Source: Ananas comosus
Lineage: Eukaryota; Streptophyta; Magnoliopsida; Poales; Bromeliaceae
DNA length: 64,000 bases
Reading direction: 5' to 3'
Assembly: GCF_001540865.1 (NCBI RefSeq)
Contig: NC_033640.1
Coordinates: 9,328,834 to 9,392,833, forward strand
The notes under the pieces: generated by a model
The model's database searches: none
What the model was told of the DNA's origin: nothing
Seen by the model: the letters and a program-made list of their open reading frames with translations, nothing else
Made by a program: the position numbers and the translations under genes
Shown: one piece after another, positions 1 to 13,692 of the stretch
Position numbering within the stretch: position 1 is the stretch's first letter
Layout of the letters: each line of letters starts with the position of its first letter

Positions 1-1205
1 CTCAACTATATATATATATATATATATATATAATACAAAATTTTTAAATACTACAGATTATATTTACTGTATTAATATTTATTATCAACTATTGGATGCA
101 ATGCGTATATGAGTGGAGCTAAACATGTTTTTTGCTTTTGGGGAGAGAGAGACACACACACAGAGTCAAGGGAAAGTTAAAGAACTTGAATTGTGTTTGC
201 ATGGTGCCAAGAAATATAAATGACTTTGACCAAGTTAGTCAAAATGTTTGACCGTTGAGTTAGGGTTTTCGAAAGTTTGATGAGTGATGAGAACAACAAC
301 TCTCGGCGTGAACGTTACGTTTTACGAGACACGTGACAGTTGGAATTTGGAAGGTCGCGTCCAAACCGCGTGGGATTTGTGAATCATTTCAATGGTCATA
401 AAACCATCAAATTTGATCAAATTTGATCATCATTAAATAGTGGTTCCTTTTAACACAAATCTATTTAGTACAAAGGTGTCAGATGTTCTTAATTTGAATT
501 ACCTCTCAGATAACTAGACAAAGAAAATAACTTTAAATCAACAACTGATCAATGATTTCGAAAGAAAGAAAAAAAGAAAATTATAAAATTTACTATCACT
601 AGTGGTTTTATTTTTATTTTAAGGTATAATTACGTGTAGTAAATCAGTTGGCATAAATTAGAATATACTCTAATTTAAGACTTATAATTCTACTGAAGAG
701 AATTTGATACAATATCTCAAGGATATAACCATACCAACTAGTAATTAGAGTAAGAAAAATGCTACATGTACATACACCACTAACTGGAGTGTACATCTTA
801 CACTCTTGGATCCAAGATCTGAGGACTAAATAATAGTAAGCAAATGGCTAAGATTGGCACAAATGGGACAAGATAATTAAGATCCAACTCATTTCAACCC
901 ATCTAATCATCTATATGCCCAGCCATTGGTAGGAATAATTAATTGCACCTTATCTCAGATATTTGGATTGATAATGACATCCTGGGGTCTCCACTAATGT
1001 TTTTCAATCAGACAATAAGGCTTGTCCTTTTAGTACAGAGTATGAGGCTGTATAAGCTCATCATGTAAGTTGGATACTTCATGTTTGGTATAGATCTCAA
1101 TCAGTGAGCTGTTGCTTGTAGTGTTGCACTACTAGCTCTTGGTATTTGGCCTTGCTGTGGGAAAAGTACTATTATTAGGAAAAGCACTGTAACAAAGTTT
1201 ATTTT
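1..1205. other. AT-rich intergenic, no gene seen
   Basis: No open frame with coding character is visible. The stretch opens with a (TA)n tract at about 8-32. It also contains short purine tracts and a 760-930 segment of MITE-like sequence that resembles other intergenic repeats in the window. Nothing else can be supported. Confidence 0.6.
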
Positions 1206-1364
1206 GACCGACTATTCCTAGCATAAATGGTAAAAAATTTGATGGTTGGTACTTAAGATCCCAAGTTCGAATCCTAATTTATTCACATTTCCAGCTAAGT
1301 TTATTTCTAAATGAAATAAACGAAGCAGGTAGCACGCTACCTATCTCTCTGTCAAAAAAAAAAA
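1206..1364 (+). repeat. tRNA-like SINE, copy 1
   Basis: A member of the ~150-bp SINE-like family that recurs in this window. It has an internal pol III B-box-like motif (AAGTTCGAATCC, about 1262-1273), then a conserved tail (AGCTAAGTTTATTTCTAAATG, then AAACGAAGC and GGTAGC), and ends in poly(A). The head is more diverged than in other copies. No clear target duplication was identified for this copy. Confidence 0.7.
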
Positions 1365-1866
1365 CCGTAAGATCTAAAGTTTGTACATGATAACATACCT
1401 CAAGAAACCATATTTCTGCTTTGGCTTGCCGGTGCCGAAGTGATCATTCAGTTTTTTCGCTAAAGCTAAAGCTCGAGCCTTTCACATTGTCCAAATCTGG
1501 AGAGACTAGTTAAGGGAACCGCTTGATGCGGAGTGAAGATATTATTACAGTTAATTGTTATAGTATATAAATTAATATTTTTGACTGAGTTTAGCACTTA
1601 AAAATTATGATGACAGATTATTACACTGTACCTAAGATGGGTCTCTATATATTTAAACATGCAATAAAATTTTACATTAATTAACACTTTGTTACGGGTT
1701 TTTTATTTTTATAACCATTTTGATAAATAGAATAATACAAAAAATAGCACATCAAATTATGATGATAGATTAACTCTCAAAAAAAAAAAAATTATGATGA
1801 TAGATTATTACACAATAGCTAAGAGGGATCACTATATATTACAATATTCAATAAAATTTTACGTCC

Positions 1867-2057
1867 AACTTGTTTTCTTCCTACCGACCGTCCCAAGTGC
1901 AAGTGGCAAAAAAATATGGTGGTTCGTATTCAAGACCCAAGTTTCAATCCTAATTGATTCATATTTCTAGCTAAGTTTATTTCTGAATGAAATAAACGAA
2001 GCGGATATCATACTACATTTCTCTCAAAAAAAAAAAAAAAAACTTGTTTTCTTTCTA
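1867..2057 (+). repeat. tRNA-like SINE, copy 2, with 17-bp target duplication
   Basis: The body at 1884-2040 runs from the family head (CCGACCGTCCCAAGTGCAAG) through the B-box-like region and the shared tail to a run of about 15 A. It is flanked by direct repeats at 1867-1883 and 2041-2057 (AACTTGTTTTCTTCCTA versus AACTTGTTTTCTTTCTA, 16/17). That is the signature of LINE-mediated retroposition. It is one of the cleanest copies for defining the family ends. Confidence 0.85.
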
Positions 2058-2097
2058 ACTCTATTTTTTGTTTTTTACATCCAAATTGGATACAGAC

Positions 2098-2133
<36 letters not shown>

Positions 2134-2384
2134 TTTTAAAAGGACTATATATGAAAAATTATAAATTTATACACTTATTTATTTTCAAAAATTATTTTCT
2201 TTGATATCATTAATTATAAAATATTGGAAGCCTAACTGATAATTTTTTTAACAGAATATTCTTATGCATATCTTTCTTTTAAATATAATAGATTACATTT
2301 ATCAAAATAGATTTTAATTTTATAAGAATAAAAATTTATGGAGCCTTAAAATTCCGACAAAAGTCAAATTTTTCTATGATTAAC

Positions 2385-2962
2385 CTTAAAAGAGATTACC
2401 TACTATGGACAATCTGCTTAAAAGAGTTGGTTAGGAAATAGCAGATGTATCTTGTGTGCTGATTATCTGGAGACAACTGATCATTTGTTGGTGGATGTGT
2501 CGTTCGCAAGTTCATTTTTTCTCGCTCCTCAAAGACTCTCACGCCCTCCTTTCCTCTGAGGACGTCAATACCGCCTGGGAGGGTTGTCAGGAAAGGGTCA
2601 CTAGTTGACATTATGAAGGTTAGATAGTTGTGGCGACCACATGGTGGATGATCTGATGGAAAGAAATAATGTTATCTTTCGAAATCTACCTATGAACGCG
2701 ATCTCTACAACGCATCGTGTGAGAGTTCTGGTGAAAGATTGGGCCTTGTTGCGTACAACTGGGTGATGTCGGTGTTTGTCGGCACCCTTCGTTTTTTACG
2801 CTTTTTAAGTCTATAGCACTCTCTTCTTTTTTCATTTTCTGCTTCTTAGTTGCCTCGAGGCTCCGAGGCTTGCTGTCTCACTCTTGTAGCTAAATTTAAT
2901 TACTTAATGAATGAACGGGTAGCAATGCTGCCTTTCTCTCAAAAAAAAAAAAAAAAAAAAAT
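2385..2962 (+). mobile_element. Decayed LINE 3' end (zf-RVT region plus tail)
   Basis: Reading around a stop and frame changes, the plus strand encodes fragments typical of the C-terminal cysteine/histidine (zf-RVT) region of plant LINE reverse transcriptases. These are MDNLLKRVG, then VSCVL, then ETTDHLLVDVSFA (2406-2520), and further on VVATTWWM and a W-K-E-I-NNVIFRN stretch (2630-2690). After about 150 bp of 3' UTR it ends in AGCTAAATTT..GGTAGCAATGCTGCC..CTCTC followed by about 20 A at 2941-2960. In-frame stops and shifts show it is dead. The 5' part is missing or unrecognisable. Confidence 0.7.
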
Positions 2963-3099
2963 TATGGAGCCCTCAACTGTAGGTCATTTTGAAAAAACTT
3001 CAGTATTTGTAGAGTTAATTTATTCTAATAACTTTATTCAAAATTCAATCAAACCTAATGGTTTTGATAGCAATTCTATAAATAAATATTTTGACTAAA

Positions 3100-3524
3100 A
3101 AGTTAAAGTTGGATGGTTAATTTCAAATTGCCAAACAAGTGGGGATGTTTTTATCTTATTAAAATTAATAGGAAACACATGCACCTTGTATATATTAACA
3201 CTCCTAAGTGGCAACTTATATTAGATGACTAATACTACGATATCAAAACTTAATTTAGCATATCCAACATACAAACTCTAATAGTTTGAATTATGTTCAA
3301 TGAATTAGATTTTAAACTCATTATTAAAGAATTTTAAGTATGTAGTATATGTACAGATATACATTCGATGCAAAGAATGCTTAATAGGATGCACTCATAA
3401 TTTCATAATTTCAAGAGAGAGAAGAAATATTTGCTCACCCTAGTCTATACTAATACTCTACACACTACACAGTATATTAAATGATTAATGAAATATTTGA
3501 TGATTTGTACTATAAAATAAAATA

Positions 3525-3567
<43 letters not shown>

Positions 3568-4141
3568 TATTTAATAATCTATTTCATTACAAAATTTTAT
3601 CTTTGATGTATATTTTAGAGTCAGTTTATGGTGCAGTGAACGGGTCCAACATTTTTTTGGACACGTTGCAAGCTTCTGTTCGTTCATGCACTCGGCTCAC
3701 TCAGGATCCTTTTTTTTGTGGACATGTTGCCAATTCATGTATTCTTATAGATTATAGATATACAAACCGCAGAAGTTTTATAGTCTATTGAATTTGATAT
3801 AAATATGAACTAGGATGATTTCTGATAAAAGAGGTATTACAAAACATCAACATGATCCATCAAACTAGCAACAAAAAAAAAAAAAGAATAAATCTTTTCT
3901 GTATTAAGTCTAAAAAGAAACATATTTACAAGAGTCAGGTTCTTTTCGCAATTTTGTAACTGAGCTCAAGAATTTCACAACTTAGATATTACAGTGCCCA
4001 TAAATAACTTTTCCTTGCGCTGACACTACCTCTTTCTTAAACTTTACACACTAAACTAACAAAAAAGTATTACGTAGGCCTCAATCACAAATTAAAGCAC
4101 TCAATTAAATGGTAATATACATGAAGTAAAAGAAAAGATCA
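3100..4141. other. AT-rich intergenic and gene 3' flank
   Basis: No gene is seen. There is a (TA)n microsatellite at 3529-3565. The last ~250 bases, next to the stop of the minus-strand membrane-protein gene, are probably its 3' UTR. A short open frame at 3603-3791 has no recognisable domain. Confidence 0.5.
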
Positions 4142-7100
4142 CTACGCTTCAGCTATCACAATTTCATTCGAAGAGGCCGACGTAGTTGAATGTGAGCCAT
4201 CTAACCCCTCTCGAGAGAGAGAATACGCGAGAAGCAGTTTCACTACATGCCTGAATCTCCTTCTGTATGTCGGGAACTTCGATATGCTCCTTTGTATGCC
4301 GACTAACCTGTCAATAAATTTATGGCCAGTGCTTCAGCTACATAAATGAATCAAATCAGTATCACAGCAATTGAGTCTTGAATGGATTTTCTACTCGGAA
4401 GCAGAAGCTACGTAATTATTAAACAAAAAAGTTTAGAGCTCTTGTTGTTGCAGAAAACCAAAATGAGCTTTTGGGTCTCAAAAGCAGAAGCTTAAATTTG
4501 GAAGTTATTAGAAGGTTTCTATCTGACACTACTCAAATACGGATTCACAATAAAAACAGAAGATGAAAATTCCAAGTCTGCAATTGTTAAAAGGTATAGC
4601 AAATAACAGAAAATGGAAGAGGGAGAAGATTAGTGCACACTGTTTGCAACTTCTAGTTCTTCAGTTGGATGAGAGCATTTCTTTGAATAAGAGTTGGATG
4701 AAAACTTATGCAAAATGCAGTGAGTAAACTATTCAAGAATACACGGAGTATTCGTTCATGGTAATTTAAGAAAGTGCAACTGAGAAGAAGCATGCTTACT
4801 GGTAATAAATAATACAAAATTAAATATTTATATATATCAGTTGTAATTAATCATAATTATATGTACGACCTTAAGTCAGCGACATCACCATACCTTCTGC
4901 TAATGGCCTGAATCTGAGCAAGCCTGAGAGCATCTTGAGGGATAACCGGAATACTACTCGATGCACTAGCACTTTGACTATTACCAATATAGAGAACTAG
5001 TTTTTCCAATAAACTCACTTCCTCCTCCCTCAGTTTCAAGACCTGGATTTGATCCTTCAAAACCATGATAGGGTGAAAGAACCAATCGACGACCCGATCC
5101 TGCGGGCGATTGAGATGGTTGACCTCAATACCGCCACTTAGCAATAGTCCGCTCGAACCGCACTTGATAGAGTAGAGGAGAGATTGGAGGAAAGCATAAG
5201 AAGGTAGCCCGAGGCCCACAAATTCTTGGCTATTTCCCTTTGTTCCCAACCACTCAATTAGATTAACCGACGTTATAGAGTTTGAATCAATGAGTTCTCT
5301 TCCCCTCATTTCGCATGATTTCATCATATTCTCCCATATCTGCAAAAGAAAAAGGAAGGAAACTATATTTTCAAGGTGCGACATCTCAAGCATACAACAA
5401 ATGAACATAACATGTTATATCTCATATTTATCAAAGATTGGCAAATGATTTTTGATATCTCTCAGTATTTGTAGTTCGCATTGGAAGTTTTGATTGAACA
5501 TAAACAAAATTGGTCATGGAAGATCTTCTGGAACAGTTCATGTATCAGTAGATTGTTCATATTTACACCTCTGATATAAGGATATGTAAGTAGTAATATC
5601 CTAGATTGTAACTTTATTATAAGCATTGCTAACATCAAAAATATAAAGTGACGAGTTAATTTGTAAACCAAAAGCCATAAACTAACATCCTCCCAATGGA
5701 AATCATTTGTTTGAAGACGAAAATAAGAAACAAGAACTAAAGATTCATATAGTAGCATCTCAAAAATGAAATACCAACCTGTACCATTTTCACTTCTTGT
5801 ATTGCCTCTCTAACCGATCTTGAAGGGGCCAGCTTCGGCACCAACAAACCAGGAGCTCCAGACGAACCAGAAGTGGAGGCCTCTCCTTTAGCAACAGTGG
5901 GTCCTACAGAAAACTCTTCTGAGCGAGATTGTTTCCTCTTTCTGTATCGGGGCCTGGCTTGGAAATGAAAAGCTATTATTGATCACAGATGACATTAGAA
6001 GTCGAAAAGATGCTATTAAAAAGATTGAACTAATATCACTAGATGAAAGACTCGGCAGCATTTTGTAGAAACAAGAACAATTACTTTGGAAGGATAGACC
6101 CTTCTCTCAGATAGAGCCAATCGTTAGTGTACTCATCAAACTCCGAAACCATGGCAACTACAAAAGCGACTCCCCTTCGGAAAGACCTCTCCTGCATTAA
6201 GAACCCATGTACGTTTGAATGAAATTTACTGTTAACGATGTTTACATATATACAACTGCAAAGTTATCAATTTACATAAATAAACTTTCAAACGAGGCCT
6301 ACGAAACTTTCCTCTTAAGTATACACCTCTACCTAAGAAAGTACCTCTGCAAAGAGCTTTTCTAATAAAGCCAAATACAGCATATGAATTGCATGACTTT
6401 CCAACTAAAAATAATGATACTTTTGTAAGAAATTACACTTTCAATGGTAAAATGCATTTAATACATGACTTCGCAGGGAGATGTATGTGGTGCATTTGTG
6501 TGTTAAAGCCACTAAAGGTAAATCAGTACTACTCGCAAGAATAAACAAATAAAAAAATGATAAGAATAGGTAATTACCTGATACACAACAACTGAGCTAT
6601 AGAGTCCAATGAAAATGCTTGAGACAATAGCCAAGAGAACACTTCCAACGACAATGAGAGGCCACAGAAGAATAGCGAGACCAGCGATTGGCACACAAAC
6701 TGTTTCAAGAAATGGCCCTTCTCTACTTATCAAGTCATGAAGCAACCTCTGCCACCCCTTGAAAAGCATATAAGGGCTCTTTATTAAAGCTATGATGGTG
6801 TAAAGCGGCACGTCCACTGTTAAGCCCAGCAGAGCAACAAGAATACAAGCAGGCACATACAGCAACCTGCACAAAGTTTGTTTGATCAACTACAGTTAAA
6901 AAAAAAATGAGTGTTTGATACAAAAATACATAAATAGTCGGGACAAGCTACTTGATAATTGTTGCTGTTTTTTAAAGAAAAGAGAGTTCATTTTAGGATG
7001 GTCGTTCTACCAGCCAAATGCCAAAGAGGTGGTACTTACTTTGTTGATAGCACAATATATGGCATCGTGTCGCATAGGAAACAAAACACAAAATCCCTCA

Positions 7101-9851
7101 CATTTCTCCAAATTAACAAAGACGTAGACTTAACAATAACAAAATCCCTTGTCATGATGGACATAATAGCAAATCTTTCCTACGGATAGGGGAAAATAAA
7201 AGCTACCTGATTGAGTAGGGCTGAAGATTAGCAGGGCTCTCGCGAAATTCTTTCAGGTAGAGCGGGTAGGAGTGGTAGCACATATCTGCAAAGTCCCTAA
7301 CCACCGTGCAACTCCCTCGGATTGTGCCCCAAGTTCCATCCTGGGCATGAACCACACATAATGCAATATGAATCACATTACCTGCAAATTCTTTCAGGTA
7401 GATTAATTATAGATTAAATTCTTTACCACAACAGAGTGGAGGAACTTCTTGGTTTCACTATCCTCTCGAAAGGCCTCAAAAGTGGAGACCCACGGCGTAA
7501 AGAAGCCGTAACCGAGCCCGACTAAGACACTTCCAGAAATGCTGAGAGCTAGCCATAATCCAAACAATGTTGGCAGAGCTAAAAGTAGAGCGAATTTGAG
7601 AGCTGCATTGACACGGTTGGTCCTGTAATAGAAAAGGCAATGTGCCTAAAATTAACTGTTCCAACATAAATGCATAAAAAAGTTCCAATCATAGAAGGAA
7701 AGTATTGGACTCTCTTTCACAATCTACTCTCCATTCTTTGAAACAAAAGGGTCTTTAAGCATAATGGTAAGTATTACAGTTTGTATATATGCTGAAAACA
7801 TCCTAGATATGCAACAGAACTGTAATTTAACAACTTAAAAAGAATTCAAAGAAGTAAATAAGAAAACAATCAAAGTAGATAACACTTGTTATGATGCCAG
7901 AAAAAGACCATATATTAATTTACACTGCTTTCAATAAAACAACTATCTTTGACGAAATTGTGTCTTGGTATCCTAAAAGGAAGTTTGAGTTTTCTTCGAT
8001 AAGAAGTTATAGTTGTCTTACTCTCATCGACACTACTAACACTGGTAAAATTCTCAGCAAACTCCCATAAAAACAAAGTAAAACAGCATGTTACAATACG
8101 GGTGGCAATCCTGAACATGATACAATCACACGAACCTAACACAATCTAACATAAACAATATTACTGAAATAAGCTTATAGCCGACATGGCATGAACCCGT
8201 CTATTCCGAAAATTGACACAACAGAATACAAACGCCACGAGTAAGAAACAAGTTGACTTTTTGAGCACTTAATGTTCTATTACAAAATTAGTATGATCTT
8301 ACAATTGACATTACTACCACGATTGTTGGATACGAACAAGACGCACTAACCTCAAATGTCACCCCTGGTTCAAAATCTAACTTCCACAAGAACCTACCAA
8401 TCAATTATCATTTTATACCATTACAAACTATAACAATTGATTTTTTTGCCCCAAAAAACAGTAGAAATTGAGAGAACACAAAGGCAATGAGATGTCTCAC
8501 TTAATGATAGAGTAAACGGTCCACCCAACATGAGCAGGGAAGAGGCCAAGTATCACCCCGAAATTTCCAATTATAAGAAGCGCCGCCGCAATAGGACCCA
8601 CCAAAAATGCTGCAACCCAAGAAACAAAAAGACCAAACATAATAAATCCTTTCATCAGAAAGGAGCAAACTTTATTGTTGATCAACATAAACCCAACAAT
8701 GATAATTTGAAAAAAAAAAAAAAAGGAAAAGGAAAAAATGTATGTACCTTACCTGAACTACAGCTATTTTGTGCCTCTAAAAATTTTAATTTTACTATCC
8801 AACAATGCATTTACTTTGACTACGCTTGTTTTAATTGAAATATAGCCATGTGAATTATATAAGATACTGTAATCAAGCACAATAAACTAAATGGCGCCTT
8901 CAAATTCTGAAGTGGACAAACCATCAAAATGAATCTCAAAGTTAGGTAGTAAAATCATGGCTAAATTGCTTGTTTGGTTTCTCAAACTATGAGATGCGTG
9001 ACATTTGTTGCTCAAACTTTAATTTATTGTAACTTCTGACTCGAACTTTTTAAATTGTCGTTACTGTGGAAGTAATATAGCAGTACTATGACTAATGATA
9101 TGACAATAATTAAAATATCACATTATTTTCACATTATGGATGCGTCAACATTTAGTCAATTAAATTAGGTCATCGGACTTAGATTGCAACGATTTACAAA
9201 ATTCGAGCTAAAGCTATAACAAATTATAGTTTGAGGACCAAAATGTCAACCAACCGTGCAATTTAGCCTAAAATCAAACATTTTGAAGGATGGATACTCA
9301 CACCACAATGGGCAATAGTTCATATAAGTTTTATACATTTTGACCAAAAAAAATAATAATAAGGTAAAAATACATGGAAATCCTCGAAACTTTATTGCAT
9401 ACAACTTCTCAATTTTCAATTTTCTCTTATTCACTGATAATTTCATCGAATTTAATAACTGCAATCAAACAATTAATGACAAGCTACTTGGTTCAAAAAA
9501 AAAAAAAAAATCTAGAATTGAAAAATTACAAGCTACTAGGTTAAAAGAAAAAAATTGAGGGGCCTATTTCACAACGACTTACAGTTGAGGGGTCTCAGTA
9601 CATATTCGAAAAAGGAGGCGAATTTATTATATTGATCAACGACAAAAATGAAAAAAACCCAACAAAAATAATATGGAAAAATTTTAACTTTTTTCTCGTT
9701 CGGGGAGAGAAATTAATTACGGAGAAAATAAAGAACCTTTGAGGCCTCCGAGGAAAAAAGCGGAGCAAAAGGCGAACACGACGTAGGCGATCCTGAGCGG
9801 TTGATTCAGCGAATCCAACGGCGACGATGAAGAGGGCATCGTCTCCATCAT
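4142..9851 (-). CDS. Multi-pass membrane protein, At3g27390 type
   Basis: Nine exons on the minus strand join to 578 codons: 9851-9737, 8609-8501, 7622-7427, 7340-7207, 6866-6578, 6191-6085, 5953-5779, 5339-4894 and 4307-4142. Every junction is GT..AG and the phases match. The N-terminal half is hydrophobic, with segments near residues 20-38, 40-62, 82-105, 185-205 and 235-275. Conserved-looking blocks include GPIAAALL, FGLFPAH-like ILGLFPAHVGW, GYGFFTP, SPYMLFKGW, REGPFLETVCVP, FDEYTNDWLYLREG and PRYRKRKQ. The C-terminal half is soluble and ends EIVIAEA. The exon order and motifs match the plant family typified by Arabidopsis At3g27390 (about 590 aa), whose biochemical role is unknown. I start at the first of two adjacent Met codons; the second is equally possible. 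A CT-rich leader on the coding strand lies at about 9855-9960. Intact and probably expressed. Confidence 0.92.
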
Positions 9852-9974
9852 CGCGGGGAGAGGAGAGAGAGAGGAGGAGAGAGAGAGCTCGGAGACATGG
9901 GAGAGAGAGAGAGAGAGGAGACGATGAGAGCGAGAGAAATTATGGAGGAGAAAAAAAATAAAAAATAAGAGCAA

Positions 9975-12900
9975 TAATAATAATAATAATAATAATAAGG
10001 GGAGAAAACAACTAGTACTTTAATTTAATTTAATTAATTATTATGAAAGATTATGAAATATGAGGAGTCTAAGCAACAACGTATGATAATAATTAGGTTA
10101 AAATCTATGAAGGACCCCTCAATTATAGGCTATTTTTATATTTTGCGCTCATATTTTAATTTTAGGTCAACTATGTACTATTTTGCGTCAGTCCAATCTT
10201 TTAATTTATTTGATTTGAGTTAATAATTAAATTTTAAGATAATTATTTAGTTTAATAAATTTATAATAGTAAGAATTGTATTAAGTACATTAATTAAACT
10301 CGTAAAAATAAATATCGAATTTAAATTTTAATGTCAGAATATCGTCGACTAATTCAAATCAAACAAATTAAAAATTGAATAGTAAAATTAAAATTTTGAA
10401 AGATCAGATAGCTGACTTAAAATGATTCATTATTAAACTAAATTTCTTATGTTTTTACCTAACTTTTATTTTTTATTGAGTTTCCATAACTGATACTTTT
10501 TTAAGATTAAATTATTTTAGCAAAAAAAATAGAGAATTTATCGAACTCATAAGTAATTTTCTCAAATTTAACTATTTTGATTACTTTTTATAATTAAATA
10601 TTAGTAGCCGAAATACTAGTAGCTAAATAATTTCTAAAGGGGCCATTTTAAATTGTGACATAGTTGAGGGGGTCTCCAAACATTTTAACAACATAAAAGA
10701 AGAGGACTATTGTAATGTATACAACTGTATATTCTTTCTTTTTTGTCTTCTTTGGAACCAAAGTTGATATTTTTATGCAAACAGTTGAGGCTTCGGAAAC
10801 CATTGCCTGCACCCGGTGTATAAATACACTTCATATACCGATATACGTATGGTATTCTAATATTTAAAAAAAAAAAGTGCAGAATTTAACCAGGCTATAG
10901 ATCATTTTGAATTGACTATTTGATTTTTCAAAACTTTAATTTTACTATCCAATTTGATTTAAGTCAGCCAATGACAATTTGATTTCAAAATTTGAATGAA
11001 TCATTTATTTTTGTTTATTTAGTTAGAATATTTTATGCAAAGTATCGTTGACGGACTTAAATCAAATAAATTAAAAAATTAGATAATAAAATTAAAATTT
11101 TGAAAGATCAGATAAGATAACTTGGCTCAAAATGGTCCATAGCTTACGTAAGTTTTGTATAATTTTACTTTAATACAATATATAATATTTCAGAAACTTA
11201 TCAATAAAAAATATTAAATTTTACACTTACTTTTTTATGAATAGAATTATACGTATCTGTTTTAATGTTGGTTTTTTGAAACTACTAGATATACAATTAA
11301 TTTTATTTCAAAACACATGATTCGAGGATGGGCACAGTTGAACGTTTCTCCATAAATTTTTACCTTTATTATTTACATACTCAGCTTAAAAACATGTTCA
11401 ATAAAACATGCGCTAAGTATGATCTATAAGGTTAATGGTGTGCTAATACACATGAATATATAGCTAAATATTAATTTCAAGTAATATTTTGGAGGCAATG
11501 TTACTTTCTAATTTTATCTTCATTATGTTGTGAGTTTCATGCTAATATATATTTGTAGTTTTGCATAATATTTTGCAGTTGTAGTTTTAAGTACTTGAAT
11601 AAAAATTACACAATTTAAGAACATCTATTTCCTAATTTCTACTCAGCATTGTGATCAACAACTTAATTGTTGTGTATTATGCCAAGCTGAGTGCGACGTT
11701 CGAACATTGCCTATAACTATGTGAACTTTAATTTGCCTTTCGTACTCGAACAGATCGGTTACAGCAGTACTTGTTTTCGGTATCTTTTGTTCATCAAGAA
11801 TGTTTTTTTTTTTTAATTTCTCGTATCGTTACAATCCAAATCAGGTTAATTTGCTTTTCGTCGAAGCAGAAAATTCAGAATAACTCTGTCCTGCTGCACA
11901 CATAACAGAAAAGTACACCGAAATGACAGTAACTGAACATTCACCTGGATTCTAGTGTAGGCTTAACAAGTATGCAATTCTCAGCATGTTGAATCATGGC
12001 ATTAGAGATCCAAAACCTTGCACTTCTCTCGATCGATCTAATGCGAAGAATCCTTCGGTGCACAAACATTTACAGCTTATGTTCGGGGTCCGACGATGGA
12101 TTTACGCGCCATCTTTTGCCGAGTCGCTCTCCTCCTGTTATTTCTGCAGTTGCTATCTGCTTTCTTTCCATTACAACTCTTTTTCTTCTCTTTTTTGTTG
12201 TACAGTAATACATGGTCTTCTAATATATGTTATAATGAGTCTCATCTACCATTGATAACTTTCCGAGGAAGTGCATAATGATAGAAGCTTTCTTTCGTGT
12301 TTCTCATGGGGCAGTTGTTTGATCGCAAATGACGAATTACAAAAGTTCTGTCCATTATTTGGAGCTTTTTGAAGCTTTTTGAAGCATTTTGAAGCATTTT
12401 GCAAGAACATTATTTGAGAGTTACTCGAAGAAAATAAATACTATATATATTAACCTTCCATAGATTCTTGTTTAAGCAGAAGCAAAGTAGAAACTCTTGG
12501 TTTGAGTGTGAAAAGCTTATTTTATCACATTGCAATGCGATATTGGCTTCAATCACATCCTAAAAGATTTAGCTCATTTTTAGGAACAGTTCATAAATCA
12601 ACCTTTCACCTCTTGAACTTTAAATTGTTCAACATTTTGACTTAATGTTCTATATTTTTGTCTAGAATCACCTAGCAATATCCTAAAAGTCCAAATTAAT
12701 GTCTCATCAATGGAGAAGCTAGAAGCACTTTCTAGTGGGGCTAATCCCAGTTTTCCCCAAAGGATTTACAAAATGACTTTTATATTACATGTTGGCCACC
12801 TCTAACGCATTAGGTAACATGTCTTAGTTTAGCTTTTGCTTCAAGTAAAATGTGAAAACTACTGCAAATGAAAATTTATTCAAAGTAACTTAAACAGAAA

Positions 12901-13692
12901 CATGAAACAAGTGGGTTGGTTGTATATTAGCTTCCACCATATTAAATTTGAACTATAGATCCTTTCTGGAGTATAAATGTATTAGGTACAATAAGAAAGT
13001 GTGATAAAATAAAATTTCTTTTGTTTCAATAAGTGATAACACATTTGCTCAAATTACACTGATTTTGTTAAGAAATAATTTTTATAGTTCCACCGGAAAA
13101 AAAAAAGAAAAAAGAAGCACATCTATGTACCAGTTCAAAGTACACCATGTTAAAAGTTGATCTTTTATATATTTTTTTTAATTTAATTTATTTCATTCTA
13201 TTTTTTTCTATTGCATATAAAAATTAAAAACATTGTTTTCTAGCAACTTAAGTTTTTAGAGAAAAGGATTGTTCCGTATAAATTCGAGTTCAGATATACT
13301 CTTAACCATTAAAAATATTAAGCTTTAGAAAAATAACGATTTTTTCATATTATTTAACATTTTCAAGGGGCAAATTAATTACAACCTAGGAGATAGGATA
13401 TTGAATCATAACTTTTTTTTATTATTATTTTGGGCAAAATAGCATATGTTTATCATGAAATTTGCTTTCGTAATCTTCACCCCAAAGAATTTCAAGCCAA
13501 ATATAAAGCTCTTTTAAGTTGCAATGCCTTTGTCATGCACGTCCATATCCATCTACAAAGATAGGTAACAAATACATTTAATGTATAAGCAATGCTATAT
13601 ACATATATCATTCAATACACATACCAAAGAATTGATCTATATATGTATATTCTCCCTTGGATGTTCACAAAGAATAGTTTCTCTTTAAAACA
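9975..13692. other. Long AT-rich intergenic region
   Basis: No supported gene. It contains an (ATT)n run at 9977-9998 and two related MITE-like segments, which share the phrase AATTTTGAAAGATCAGATA at about 10394 and 11097. At 11990-12280 a small open frame with a hydrophobic N-terminus is discussed under rejected items. The last ~120 bases before 13693 are probably promoter or leader of the next gene. Confidence 0.5.

Noticed and set aside
3603..3791. 62-aa plus-strand frame
   Set aside because: No family resemblance, poor start context and no neighbouring exon.
12096..12278. 60-aa frame with a hydrophobic N-terminus resembling a signal peptide
   Set aside because: Very short, AT-rich surroundings, no splice partner, no promoter and no recognisable mature part; hydrophobic runs are common in T-rich sequence.
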